The notes below the pieces were generated by a model, which was not told the origin of the DNA, did not search any database, and was given only the letters and a program-made list of their open reading frames with translations. The translations under genes were made by a program, and so were the position numbers. 64,000 nucleotides of DNA from Flavihumibacter cheonanensis (GTDB lineage Bacteria > Bacteroidota > Bacteroidia > Chitinophagales > Chitinophagaceae), in assembly GCF_022352215.1 (NCBI RefSeq), contig NZ_JAKRWF010000002.1, positions 62,001 through 126,000 on the forward strand, given 5' to 3'. Each line of letters opens with the position of its first letter. The stretch's first letter is position 1. Shown one piece after another: positions 52,683 to 62,294 of the stretch.

Positions 52683-55232
52683 TTTTTGTTTTCTATACAC
52701 CAGCCATCCGCCCAACATAACAGCAACACCTGCTAATAACCAAACCCAGTAATAGCTGTTCTTTTGCTGAATGGCAGCCGTATTCCCATTTAGTATAAAG
52801 CCTGCCCAATAATAAGGATGCTGTTTAGCAGGATTGGCTTTCAAAAAATCATTTTTCGCGTGTTGCAATGCAGCCGCTTTGTCGTACCCTTTGCCCAGGT
52901 ATTGATAAAAGCCGGTGATAATTTCTGCTGTTTCTTTATCCGGAACTTCCCACAGCGAATAAACAGAAGATCTGACTCCTGCGGCACTCATCGCATGAGA
53001 AAGACTCATTAGTCCCTCTCCCTTCACCATTGCACCGATTCCAGTATTACAGGCACTCAACACCACCATTTCTGCAGGTAAATCCAGGTTGTATAACTCA
53101 TAAAAATGCAATCGCTCAGTTTTAGAAAATACCAGGTTGGAAGATTCGTAGGAGAGCGTGTCCAATTCTGCATGCATGGCAAAATGATAGTAATCAAACT
53201 TGCCAATTGTACTTAAGAAGTTAGTTCTGCTCGCTGCCTGACCTTCGAAAACAGTGCCCTCGAAAATTGATGCAATTTCCTTAGCTTCCTTTTGTGCAAA
53301 GGGCAACTGATACAAGCCCGTACCCCTTGTTGCAATGGAACGATTGGATTCAGGAAGTTCCGGATAGGCCGGTGCAAATGCTACCAGTTTATTATTCTTA
53401 GCTGGATGCGATTTCGTTTGCTGATGAATGGTCCACAACGGTAATGAATAAGCGTAGGAGAGGGAGAACTGATCAATGAGGTGCCTGCCATCTGGCAGTA
53501 ACAGTGTTTCAAAGGCCAGAAATCCCAGGTTTTCATCGGGAATGATTATTAGCTGTTGACTATTGCTGGCAACCAACTGTAGAGGATTAATCAGTTTCGA
53601 AGAAAGTTTTTTCAGTAGCGGAAGGTAATCCGGTCGGATGCCTGTTATGGCCTGCTGCACATCATTAACAAGTGAAACGATTTCAGCATGTTTTCCAATT
53701 CTGTTCGTTTTTATTCCTGACTTCCTGATCTCCAGTACATAGAGGGCCGAATCTGTAAGATAGTATCGAAGCATCAGTTGATTGCCGGATAACTTATTCT
53801 GCAGATTGGCAAGTTTAAAATCTACGGAAACAGCCTGGGGTTGTTGAGCCAGCTGTCCATTGTACCGATGCAACATTTTCTTCCAGATATGGCGGGAACC
53901 ATTGTTCTCAATTACCTCGATAACAGCGTCCGTTACCTCGCCACTCAACAATCCTTCCATGATACTGCGATTCAATCCATCCAGGTATTTATTATAAACT
54001 CCTTCCTGGTAATAGGTTTTGAACATAGCCGCTGCCAGTAAAAAAATCTGCTGACCTTCCTTTATAGAAGTCCTGCCTGTGCGCGATAAACGTCGTAGAA
54101 CCTGTCCGGCTTTGGTAAGTACCTGGATATAGTTATAACTGGACAAAGACCTTAAATCTTCTATCGTAAGTTTGGAAATAGTGGAGATGTCAACCTTTTT
54201 CCGGGTCATCCTGGATAACAGGCTTTCAATATTGCTGATCGCAGCATCCTGTTGACCCAAACCTTCCAGCAATTCCGCTTCCAGCACCATCAGGCTGTAC
54301 CAACTCGAACCTGACCAGGACGTATCGGTTCTTGAAAGTGCGAGTTTGGTGTATTGAAGTGCTGAACTAAAAGCACCCCGATCATATTCCAGGATTGCCA
54401 AATTAGCAGCGGCCTTCATCAGGTAGAAAGGCTGCACGGCCAACCGGCTAACTTTATCATAATATTGCCGCGACAATTCAAATTCCCTCCGGTTCTTGAA
54501 TGCATAACCCGCCGTTTCCAGTGCAGTTAAAAGATATCCGGAAAGTTCAATTGCTTTGTCCGGAGGGCTTTGACGAAATAAGTTCTCCATTTGGCTCACC
54601 CAATGCTTTAACTGTACCACAGAATCCGTAGCTGCATAATACCGGATACAGGCCAGAATGGTTTCAGCATGAGCAGACTTGCTCCTCTTCTTCATTTCTG
54701 TGAGGTATTGGCCGGCTTCGCGGAAGGAACCATATTCAGTATGCGCTTCAACCAGGTTGCCAAGTGCTGTCACGAGTTTTCCCTGCGGTTGCGGATTGGC
54801 AGACAACCACAGTTCCAATGCCTTCGTATAATAGGAGATTTTCTTTTGCTGGCGACCCAGGTTATCCATTGCAAATGCCAGGTTGTTGTAGATCAGTCCC
54901 AATTGCTCTCTATATTTTTCTGGCATCGTCTCCAATTCCAATCTGGCCTTCTCATAATAATAAACAGCGCTGTCTGATTGTTTTAGTTCAGCACTCATAT
55001 AAGCAATATCAAACCACAGTTCAGCTCTTTTAGCCGAAGAAGCAATTGCTACTGATTGTTCTGTCAGTGCGCTTTTGCCAATAGAGAGCGCTTTTGACCA
55101 GTTGCCCTCTCCTGCCACCTGGTGATATTGATTGGAATAGCCTGACAGAATACTGTCTGCTTCTTTAGTTGTTTGTGCAATAGCACCAAAAGAAAATAAA
55201 TTTATTCCTGTTACAAGTAGGTATACACGCAC
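52674..55232 (-). CDS. TPR-CHAT protein with C-terminal membrane helix
   Basis: 852 residues. An N-terminal signal (MRVYLLVTGINLFSFGAIAQ) is followed by many TPR-like helical repeats (about 25-450). The CHAT (caspase-like) domain lies at about 560-820, with predicted dyad His at about 686 (YYHFAMHAELD) and Cys at about 726 (VVLSACNTGIG), so it looks catalytically competent. WEVPDKETAEIITGFY and YYWAGFILNG are family features. A C-terminal membrane helix (VWLLAGVAVMLGGWLVYR) suggests periplasmic exposure of the body. Convergent with the ECF sigma/TPR gene pair. Confidence 0.88.
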   Translation of the reverse strand: MRVYLLVTGINLFSFGAIAQTTKEADSILSGYSNQYHQVAGEGNWSKALSIGKSALTEQSVAIASSAKRAELWFDIAYMSAELKQSDSAVYYYEKARLELETMPEKYREQLGLIYNNLAFAMDNLGRQQKKISYYTKALELWLSANPQPQGKLVTALGNLVEAHTEYGSFREAGQYLTEMKKRSKSAHAETILACIRYYAATDSVVQLKHWVSQMENLFRQSPPDKAIELSGYLLTALETAGYAFKNRREFELSRQYYDKVSRLAVQPFYLMKAAANLAILEYDRGAFSSALQYTKLALSRTDTSWSGSSWYSLMVLEAELLEGLGQQDAAISNIESLLSRMTRKKVDISTISKLTIEDLRSLSSYNYIQVLTKAGQVLRRLSRTGRTSIKEGQQIFLLAAAMFKTYYQEGVYNKYLDGLNRSIMEGLLSGEVTDAVIEVIENNGSRHIWKKMLHRYNGQLAQQPQAVSVDFKLANLQNKLSGNQLMLRYYLTDSALYVLEIRKSGIKTNRIGKHAEIVSLVNDVQQAITGIRPDYLPLLKKLSSKLINPLQLVASNSQQLIIIPDENLGFLAFETLLLPDGRHLIDQFSLSYAYSLPLWTIHQQTKSHPAKNNKLVAFAPAYPELPESNRSIATRGTGLYQLPFAQKEAKEIASIFEGTVFEGQAASRTNFLSTIGKFDYYHFAMHAELDTLSYESSNLVFSKTERLHFYELYNLDLPAEMVVLSACNTGIGAMVKGEGLMSLSHAMSAAGVRSSVYSLWEVPDKETAEIITGFYQYLGKGYDKAAALQHAKNDFLKANPAKQHPYYWAGFILNGNTAAIQQKNSYYWVWLLAGVAVMLGGWLVYRKQKSV

Positions 55233-55274
55233 TCAACCAAAATACTACATTTCAGCAAAAGCCAACAGCTTCGT

Positions 55275-55694
55275 TCAGGTTTTGTCATAGTTCGCAAACT
55301 TCAGTAACCACTGATTCCCGAAACGATCGGTTAATCCACCAAATAAAACACCCCAATAGGTGCGCTCGATTTCCTGGGTGCTTTGTCCGCCTTCTTTCAA
55401 TCGTTGATAACAGGAATAAAATTCTTCTTCAGAAACGCAATCCAGGAGGATGGAAACTGAATTTCCTTTAATCAATTCGCCATCTGCCACCATATCCGTT
55501 CCCATTAGAATCCAGTCATCTTTAATCAAACTTGCACTCAGGATAAAATGTTGCAGAGATTCGGGAATTTTTTCAGCAATTGGTGTGTCGCCAATCGTTT
55601 GCCAGCTCAACTCCCCTCCCAGGCAATCGCGATAAAACAGCATGGCTTCCCGGCAATTACCATTGAAGCTGAGGTAAGTAATCAGTTGGCGCAT
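55275..55694 (-). CDS. VOC-family (PhnB-like glyoxalase fold) protein
   Basis: 139 residues from MRQLITYLSFNG. The two possible earlier Mets (frame to 55715) are less family-like. The fold shows a FNGNCREAMLFYRDCLGGEL start and EEEFYSCYQRLKEGGQ, with a C-terminal GVLFGGLTDRFGNQWLL, typical of PhnB/3-demethylubiquinone methyltransferase-like VOC proteins. No metal ligand set is obvious. Function unknown. It is divergent from the GlxA-type regulator. Confidence 0.85.
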   Translation of the reverse strand: MRQLITYLSFNGNCREAMLFYRDCLGGELSWQTIGDTPIAEKIPESLQHFILSASLIKDDWILMGTDMVADGELIKGNSVSILLDCVSEEEFYSCYQRLKEGGQSTQEIERTYWGVLFGGLTDRFGNQWLLKFANYDKT

Positions 55695-55803
55695 CAGCGA
55701 AATCATTTGATTCAAAATTCATCATCCTGAACCGAAGAAAGGATTGCTGATTGCGACGGAATGCGGGGTGGTTTCCGTCAGCGTTTTCTTGTAAATTCAT
55801 ACT

Positions 55804-56790
55804 ATGAAATCAATCTCCATCCTGGTTCCTCCAGGTGCGGTTATGGAAGCCGTTGCTGATCCCAGGTATCTGTTCACGACTGCCAACCAGTTTCTTGAAG
55901 CTGCCGGCAGACCTCCTCTGTTTTCCATTCAACTGGTTGGACTTGAAAAACAAACCAGTTTGCTGAATGGTGTATTTTCCATCCAATCAGATAAACTAAT
56001 CAACGAAGTGGATCAAACTGACCTTATCATCATTCCTGCAATTTCGAGTCCGATTGGTCCGGTGCTGGATATGAATAAGGCATTTATCCCCTGGCTGGTG
56101 AAACAATACCAGCAAGGCGCAGAAATCGCATCTCTTTGCCTTGGAGCTTTCGTATTGGCTGAAACCGGTTTACTGGATGGGAAAAAATGTTCTACGCACT
56201 GGGCCTTTTATAATGAGTTCAGGGAAAGGTATCCGGAGGTAACCATAATGGACGGCCATATCATAACAGAAGAACAGGGGATTTATTCCAGTGGTGGCGC
56301 GAATTCCTATTGGAACCTGCTGATTTATCTTTTGGAAAAATATACCAACCGCGAAACGGCTATACTGGCCTCCAAATATTTTGCAATTGATATTGACCGA
56401 AACAGCCAGACTGTCTTTGCCATTTTTAACGGACAGAAAGACCATGCTGATGAAGACGTCAAAAAAGTGCAACATTTCATCGAAAAAAATTTCACAGAAA
56501 AATTATCGGTTGAGGAGCTCGCTAAAACAGTTGCCATGAGCCGCAGAAGCCTTGAACGACGTTTTCGCCAGGCAACCAACAACACCGTAGCAGAATATAT
56601 CCAGCGTGTAAAAGTGGAAGCTGCCAAACGTAGCTTTGAAGCCACCCGCAAAAATATCAATGAAGTAATGTATGATGTTGGATATACCGATACAAAAGCA
56701 TTTCGGTCTTTGTTTAAAAAGATAACCGGACTCAACCCGGTGGCGTACCGGAATAAATACAACAAACAGCTTCAGGAATTGGCAAACTGA
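55804..56790 (+). CDS. GlxA-type AraC-family transcriptional regulator
   Basis: 328 residues: an N-terminal DJ-1/PfpI-like domain (about 1-190; IASLCLGAFVLAETGLLDGKKCSTHW holds the nucleophile-position Cys in a non-catalytic-looking context) and a C-terminal double helix-turn-helix AraC domain (about 225-325; LSVEELAKTVAMSRRSLERRFRQATNNTVAEYIQR and VGYTDTKAFRSLFKKITGLNPVAYR). Sensors of this class often respond to amine or aldehyde metabolites. It ends one base before the convergent GH78 gene. Confidence 0.9.
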   Translation: MKSISILVPPGAVMEAVADPRYLFTTANQFLEAAGRPPLFSIQLVGLEKQTSLLNGVFSIQSDKLINEVDQTDLIIIPAISSPIGPVLDMNKAFIPWLVKQYQQGAEIASLCLGAFVLAETGLLDGKKCSTHWAFYNEFRERYPEVTIMDGHIITEEQGIYSSGGANSYWNLLIYLLEKYTNRETAILASKYFAIDIDRNSQTVFAIFNGQKDHADEDVKKVQHFIEKNFTEKLSVEELAKTVAMSRRSLERRFRQATNNTVAEYIQRVKVEAAKRSFEATRKNINEVMYDVGYTDTKAFRSLFKKITGLNPVAYRNKYNKQLQELAN

Positions 56791-59256
56791 TTATTCCACT
56801 TCAATCAGGAGCTTTGGAACAGGATAAGCCAGGCTGGACTGGTAGCTGACCTTTTTTCCATTGATCCGGATCTTTTTGGATCGCCAGCTTTCCGGCATCC
56901 GGATAACAGCAGTTCTACCGGGAGGCAGTTGATATTCCCACTTTGAACTTGCTCCATTTTTTTTCCAGTTTACCTGAACCAGTTCATTCTCACCAACTGG
57001 AACTGCTCCGTTTGCCCATTCAATTTTATTGCCATCGTAGGGTTTGATGGCTATCTGCGCATAACCGGGACTGTAAGATGTTATACCCAGCAGATTTACA
57101 GAGCAAAACAAGAGCGGAGAGCCACCCCAGGCATGACTGTAATCGCCCCTATAACCTGTGGCACTGAGATCCTGCCAGTTTTCTTTCAGGGTATAGGTAC
57201 TGGTATCAATTCCATTCTTCCAGCGATCTACCAATGCAAGTCCCTCGTCTGTTTTATTTAACTTGGACATAGCTGCCAGCACATAGGACATAAAATAAGG
57301 CTGTAATTCATAGTCCTGTTGTGTTACAACATAGCGCATCAGCGATTCCATCCTGCCGGGTTGCGTAATTCCATATAACACCGCCAATGTATTAAAATGA
57401 GCACTGTAGGTTATGATGCTGGTATCAGCAGGAAGCCAGAAGGAAGGGGAGACGGCGGTCATTCCCGGAATACCATCGCGGTACAATTTTCTACCGGGGT
57501 CCCATAACCGCGCTTCTATTCCGTTTTGGATACTGTCTGCCAGTTGCTTGTACCAGGAAGCTCTTGACAAATATGCAGAAGCAACTGATTTTTTGCTTCC
57601 CCATTCGTGTAACCAGGCAAGGTCTTGCAAGGCTTTGAAATAAAAGGCAGTCATATAACCCGTGCCAATCATAGCGGGAGGATGATGTGCATTAAATCGA
57701 TCGATTTTAATCCAGTCCATGAACATATAATTGGGTGCATTGGCAACCAGGTAATCTTTATTGAGATAGGATCGGAAAAGAAGCATCAACTGATGCGCAT
57801 GAGGCAACAATTCGGTAAGAATGGATGCATCGCCCGTGTACTGAATATACTGGTGCAGCATCTGCACCCAGATCAGGGAATAGCTGGTATGAAACATCCG
57901 GTACTGGTTCTTTTCCATCATTTGTGCCGTCTGAACCAGGTTTTGGCGGGTTAACCAGGCATCTCCGAAAGCATACCAGGCATTGAGTGATTCAATAAAA
58001 TAATCACCGGTGCAGGCATTGGGTTCCTGATGCATGGGTGAATCATAGAACATATCACCCATGCAAAGTTGCGTGGTATAGCGGGCGATGGACCAAAGCC
58101 TGGTATAGAAAGGATCCGAGCAGGAAAAACTGCCCCGGTACACCAGGGGATAACTGGTAAATAGGGCTTCGAAAGTTGTAAAATTCACTGGCATTTTCGA
58201 AGCAACCCGAACCTTCAGGTACCTGAAGGCGGAGAGATTGGGGGAGCGGTACTTGTTTATTCCCTTTTTGGCAATAATTCTGATGGCACGTGAGGGACTG
58301 GCTACATAATCCTTCTTTTCAAATGGTATGATTTCAATCGTATCGCCTTCATTGGCAATAAAACTGCACTGAATCCTGGCAACCCGGTTACGTTCGAAAT
58401 CCAGCAAAAATGAGGAATCTGCCAAAAAACGTTCAGGCATGGGAGTTAGTGGCTGAATTGGCGCCTGCATCAATTCAGGAATATTGCTCCGGAACAAACG
58501 GGTATTGGATAGGCCTTGTTGCACAGCCGCCCTTTTCCAGGTGGAAGCATTAAAACCAGGTTGGGACCATGCTTCGGGTTCGATGCCAGCCTGCCACTCC
58601 AGCCAGTCGCCTTTTTTTTGCAGGCTGGTATCCAGCATAGCCTGCCAGCTGGCATCGGTGCGCAGGATTGTCTGGTCTCCCGATTTAATTTCGGCGAGTA
58701 AGCCACCATAGGTACTGGTAATTTCAGACCATTCAAGTGCATAACTGAACACTTCAAAAGCAATGGAATTGGTTCCGCTTTTTAAATGCGCACTGATATC
58801 GTAGATACTGTAATACCAATAATCAGGGGCTTTTGTATCATCATAATCTCCGCCTGTATTAACAGGACCTTCAGCAGCAAGTATACCATTGATATATAAC
58901 CGAAAACGTACATCTGCTGTACAATACAGGTAGACCGGTGAAGTGCCGGGTTTCCAGTTCAGCTCTTTCCGAAAGAAAACACGGTAGGGAGAGTTCCTGT
59001 TTTCTGGTCCCAACCAGGTGGTTTTGGTGCGTTGATACGCTGGGTAGTCCTCCGGATTCAACCAGATCCAGTCGGCCGTCCAGTTAATTTCAGGCAGAAG
59101 CCGGGCGGGATGAAAATTGTAAGGTGCAACAGTTGGGCTGCCATCCACCTGTTTCAACTGAAAAGGAACGGTGTTGGTTTGAGCAGTCAGACTGCCGGGC
59201 GCATAAAACGCAAGTAAAAAGAAAACAAAAAACCTGGCTAACGGAATTGAACGCAT
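56791..59256 (-). CDS. GH78-like alpha-L-rhamnosidase
   Basis: 821 residues with a Sec signal (MRSIPLARFFVFFLLAFYAPGSLTAQ). A start at 59307 adds 17 residues with no signal and is less likely. N-terminal beta-sandwich domains (WTADWIWLN ... FRLYINGILAAEGPVN) precede the (alpha/alpha)6 barrel. The GH78 acid/base region appears as FYDSPMHQEPNACTGDYF, a variant of the DCPxRxE..GD signature with one inserted residue. The C-terminal beta domain includes GAVPVGENELVQVNW. Whether the enzyme acts on rhamnosides or another hexoside is uncertain because of that variation. Confidence 0.85.
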   Translation of the reverse strand: MRSIPLARFFVFFLLAFYAPGSLTAQTNTVPFQLKQVDGSPTVAPYNFHPARLLPEINWTADWIWLNPEDYPAYQRTKTTWLGPENRNSPYRVFFRKELNWKPGTSPVYLYCTADVRFRLYINGILAAEGPVNTGGDYDDTKAPDYWYYSIYDISAHLKSGTNSIAFEVFSYALEWSEITSTYGGLLAEIKSGDQTILRTDASWQAMLDTSLQKKGDWLEWQAGIEPEAWSQPGFNASTWKRAAVQQGLSNTRLFRSNIPELMQAPIQPLTPMPERFLADSSFLLDFERNRVARIQCSFIANEGDTIEIIPFEKKDYVASPSRAIRIIAKKGINKYRSPNLSAFRYLKVRVASKMPVNFTTFEALFTSYPLVYRGSFSCSDPFYTRLWSIARYTTQLCMGDMFYDSPMHQEPNACTGDYFIESLNAWYAFGDAWLTRQNLVQTAQMMEKNQYRMFHTSYSLIWVQMLHQYIQYTGDASILTELLPHAHQLMLLFRSYLNKDYLVANAPNYMFMDWIKIDRFNAHHPPAMIGTGYMTAFYFKALQDLAWLHEWGSKKSVASAYLSRASWYKQLADSIQNGIEARLWDPGRKLYRDGIPGMTAVSPSFWLPADTSIITYSAHFNTLAVLYGITQPGRMESLMRYVVTQQDYELQPYFMSYVLAAMSKLNKTDEGLALVDRWKNGIDTSTYTLKENWQDLSATGYRGDYSHAWGGSPLLFCSVNLLGITSYSPGYAQIAIKPYDGNKIEWANGAVPVGENELVQVNWKKNGASSKWEYQLPPGRTAVIRMPESWRSKKIRINGKKVSYQSSLAYPVPKLLIEVE

Positions 59257-59307
59257 GCCCCTTATTTTATTAAAGGAAAGTGTACCATTCAGCACTACTG
59301 TAACCAA

Positions 59308-60555
59308 TCAGGCTGCCTCCTTGCCCTGGTCCACTACTGCCCTGTAAGTAGGCATATCGATAGCGTCTTCCATTTTGGCAATAACAATGGTAGCAACAGA
59401 GTTTCCGATAAAATTCACCACTGCCCGGCCCTCACTCATGAATCGATCCACACCGATCAGCAGTGCCAACCCTTCCAGGGGTATAATTTTTAGGGCCGTA
59501 AGTGTTGATGTAAGAACGATGAATCCACTTCCGGTTACACCTGCTGCACCTTTACTCGTAATCAGCAGGATGCCGATGACGGTTAGTTGCTGTCCCAGGC
59601 CGAGCTGAACATCAAACACCTGGGCCAGGAAAATAACTGCCATACTCAGGTATATGGTAGTACCATCGAGATTAAAAGAATAACCGGTAGGCACAACAAG
59701 ACCCACTACTTCTTTTTCACAACCCGCATTGGTCAGCTTTTCCATCAGTGAGGGCAGTGCAGCTTCACTGCTGCTGGAACCAATTACGACAAAGATTTCT
59801 TCCTTAATGTATTTGAGCAGTTTCCAAAGATTGATACGATAATAAAGACATATCAGATTGAGTACCACAAAGATGAAGAGAAAGCCTGTCAGATAAAAAG
59901 TCATCATCAGTTTACCAAGAACTGCAAGCGTTCCGAATCCATATTCACCGATTGTATAGGCCATTCCACCAAATGCACCAAGCGGACTAAGGCGCATGAT
60001 GATATGAAGAATATTAAACAGTACCTTGTTGATCTTTTCAAAAGAAACCAACAGGCTATTACCTGCGGATCCGGTCATTTTTAAACCAATGGCAAACAGG
60101 ATGGAGAAAAAAAGTACCTGCAGAATATCTCCTTTGGCGAAAGCATCCACCACATTGGAGGGGACGATATGCGTGAAAAATTCCGCCCAGTCCATTTCCC
60201 CAGCCTGCTGTGCGATTTTTTCCACCTGTTGGTTAGGTCCGCCGCTGAAATTCACGCCAGCCCCGGGTTTCACAAGGTTTGCTGTAACCAGTCCGATAAT
60301 CAGTGCCAGGGTTGTTACCACCTCAAAGTAGATAAAAGCCTTAAGTCCGACCCTCCCCACTTTATTAAGATCACCTGCACCAGCAATTCCCGCTACTACT
60401 GTGAAAAAAATCACGGGTGCAATCACCATCTTGATCATGTTGATGAAGGTTTCGCTGATCAGTTTGGCACCGGGAGCGAAGGAGGGGAACAGGGCTCCTA
60501 CCAGGATACCTGCGAGAATTCCAATAATAACCTGAACGTATAGGTGACGAAGCAT
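59308..60555 (-). CDS. dctA: Sodium/proton-dicarboxylate symporter (DctA)
   Basis: 415 residues of the dicarboxylate/amino acid:cation symporter (DAACS) family. The signature GSSSSEAALPSLMEKLTNAG and VVPTGYSFNLDGTTIYLSMAVIFLAQ are visible, with the long re-entrant loop AAGVTGSGFIVLTSTL. These point to C4-dicarboxylate uptake (succinate, fumarate, malate), though glutamate-type members share the fold. It lies 52 bases downstream of the GH78 gene on the same strand. Confidence 0.92.
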   Translation of the reverse strand: MLRHLYVQVIIGILAGILVGALFPSFAPGAKLISETFINMIKMVIAPVIFFTVVAGIAGAGDLNKVGRVGLKAFIYFEVVTTLALIIGLVTANLVKPGAGVNFSGGPNQQVEKIAQQAGEMDWAEFFTHIVPSNVVDAFAKGDILQVLFFSILFAIGLKMTGSAGNSLLVSFEKINKVLFNILHIIMRLSPLGAFGGMAYTIGEYGFGTLAVLGKLMMTFYLTGFLFIFVVLNLICLYYRINLWKLLKYIKEEIFVVIGSSSSEAALPSLMEKLTNAGCEKEVVGLVVPTGYSFNLDGTTIYLSMAVIFLAQVFDVQLGLGQQLTVIGILLITSKGAAGVTGSGFIVLTSTLTALKIIPLEGLALLIGVDRFMSEGRAVVNFIGNSVATIVIAKMEDAIDMPTYRAVVDQGKEAA

Positions 60556-60597
60556 GCCGAAAAACTAACAATAAAATGGGAATTGCATCCTGAAACC

Positions 60598-61014
60598 CTA
60601 AAATAAATCCTGGTTGCTCAGATCAATGCGATATACATCTGATTGGTTTCTGGGAATATTCTCAATAAAAAAACCGCCCGGTTCTGGAATAATTTCAGCA
60701 AAATCAAAAGCCGTACAAGTTTTGGGAAGTGCTTCAAAAACCAGGGTAAAGCGGATGGTTTGTCCCTGTACAATGGGTGTCCAATTAGGTGCTATGGATA
60801 TATTGGAGGCATGCAGGAGTCGGCTCTGAAAACCCGAAGCACGATCAATCAAAAACGTAGATTTCCAGATACGCACCAGTTCCCAACTGGCCCGGCAGGT
60901 GATGGAGGCGTGAACAATTACTTGTCCGGCTTCATCAACAGCGGTAAGCAGTTCCTGGTCAATAGCCAGTTCAGTATCCGCAACAGGTGCTTTGGTAGAG
61001 GTATCAGTGGTCAT
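60598..61014 (-). CDS. Conserved protein of unknown function
   Basis: 138 residues with no signal peptide or membrane helix and a beta-strand-rich look (VIVHASITCRASWELVRIWKSTFLI, TIRFTLVFEALPKTCTAFDFAEIIPEPGGF). No domain is recognised. It is divergent from a sigma gene 95 bases away. The Trp/Phe-rich pattern and short length resemble small Bacteroidetes cytoplasmic proteins of no known role. Confidence 0.6.
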   Translation of the reverse strand: MTTDTSTKAPVADTELAIDQELLTAVDEAGQVIVHASITCRASWELVRIWKSTFLIDRASGFQSRLLHASNISIAPNWTPIVQGQTIRFTLVFEALPKTCTAFDFAEIIPEPGGFFIENIPRNQSDVYRIDLSNQDLF

Positions 61015-61109
61015 GCTGCTGTGTTAAGTTACTATAAAAAATTTGAGGCTCTTGTAACGAAACCGGAAATTGGGCGACTATCTATAGTATCAACTGGAAG
61101 AATATAACT

Positions 61110-61619
61110 GTGAACAACATACCGGAGAAAGAATTTTTAGCGCGGATGGAAGCAAACCGGGGCATCCTTATCAAGGTGTCCAGGTTGTATATGGACAGCA
61201 GGGAGGATCAGGAAGATCTTATCCAGGAAATCGTGCTGCGCTTATGGACCAACTACCAGCAGTTTGAAGGCAAGAGCAGTTTTTCAACCTGGATGTACCG
61301 GGTAGCGGTAAATACAGCCATCACGTTTTTACGAAAGGAGAAAAGACAACCGATACTAGTTACTGAAACTGAAAACCTGCCGGAGTTGAGAGCTGATGAC
61401 CATGCTTCGGAACAGGCACAACAAATGAAGATTTTTTATAAAGCGGTGCAGTACCTGAATTCTATTGAAAAAGCCCTGATTTTTTATTTTATGGAGGGCC
61501 TATCACATCGTGAAATCGGTTCACAACTTGGTATAACAGAAAACAATGCAAGGGTGAAACTGAGTCGCACCAAAGAAAAATTACAGCAAATTATAAAACA
61601 ACTTGGATATGAATCTTGA
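61110..61619 (+). CDS. ECF-type RNA polymerase sigma factor
   Basis: 169 residues with a GTG start (61110-61112). Region 2: LYMDSREDQEDLIQEIVLRLWTNY. Region 4: YLNSIEKALIFYFMEGLSHREIGSQLGITENNARVKLSRTKEKLQQII. The central SFSTWMYRVAVNTAITFLRKEKRQ is typical of sigma-E-like factors. The following gene starts 11 bases before its stop, so translation is coupled to a membrane partner. Confidence 0.9.
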   Translation: MNNIPEKEFLARMEANRGILIKVSRLYMDSREDQEDLIQEIVLRLWTNYQQFEGKSSFSTWMYRVAVNTAITFLRKEKRQPILVTETENLPELRADDHASEQAQQMKIFYKAVQYLNSIEKALIFYFMEGLSHREIGSQLGITENNARVKLSRTKEKLQQIIKQLGYES

Positions 61620-62223
61620 TGAACTTCAGAAAGCATGGGGCAAGGAAGGATCGGACAGTGAGCCATTGAAACTCGTGCTTGAAAAATTAAATAAAGCGCA
61701 TCAACCGCTTGACAGGATCCGCAGTAATATGCGGAAGGAGCTCATTTATCAGAGTATTGCAATTTTGATAATGGGATTCTGGCCCATTTATTTCAAATTC
61801 AATCAACAATTCAGCATCGCTTATTACAGCATTTACGCTTTGTTGATAATGGTATCGGTCTATTATTTTTTGCGATTTTACAGGTTTTTTAAAGAGTCGC
61901 ATCAGTATACGGGCAATTCAAAAGATAATCTATATGAGTTGTATTATGAGATCCGGCTGAATATGGAAGCCTACAAATCCTTCTCTTTTTTACTGGTACC
62001 CTTTGCCATGATTGCAGCCCTTTTGATTGTATTTAGCAGGAGGTTAGTGAAGTACCCGGACAAACAATTAATGGACGCCAGCGACTGGATTGTGATTCCG
62101 GTGGTGCTCATATTAATGACGGTATTTATTATTTGGGCAACCAACTGGTGGGTAGAAAAGTATTATGGAAAACATGCAAAGCAAATACGTAAACTGTTGG
62201 ATGAGTTAAAAGAGACGGAGTAA
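61609..62223 (+). CDS. Membrane protein, putative anti-sigma partner
   Basis: 204 residues from MNLDELQKAWGKEG (an ATG two codons earlier is also possible). The N-terminal 45 residues are polar and helical, followed by four hydrophobic membrane segments (SIAILIMGFWPIYF, SIYALLIMVSVYYFL, FLLVPFAMIAALLIVF, WIVIPVVLILMTVFII). It overlaps the preceding sigma gene by 11 bases, consistent with an inner-membrane regulator of that sigma factor. No known anti-sigma domain is recognised. Confidence 0.7.
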   Translation: MNLDELQKAWGKEGSDSEPLKLVLEKLNKAHQPLDRIRSNMRKELIYQSIAILIMGFWPIYFKFNQQFSIAYYSIYALLIMVSVYYFLRFYRFFKESHQYTGNSKDNLYELYYEIRLNMEAYKSFSFLLVPFAMIAALLIVFSRRLVKYPDKQLMDASDWIVIPVVLILMTVFIIWATNWWVEKYYGKHAKQIRKLLDELKETE

Positions 62224-62294
62224 ATCAAGTGTTGGCATAGTTTTTTTGATTAAAGGGAATACAATCAGATCCATTAACCAATAAACCTTTTTGT

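Noticed and set aside
56791-60555. A GlxA-GH78-DctA operon
   Set aside because: The regulator is on the opposite strand and convergent with GH78, while DctA and GH78 are separated by 52 bases without a functional connection. They are treated as neighbours only.
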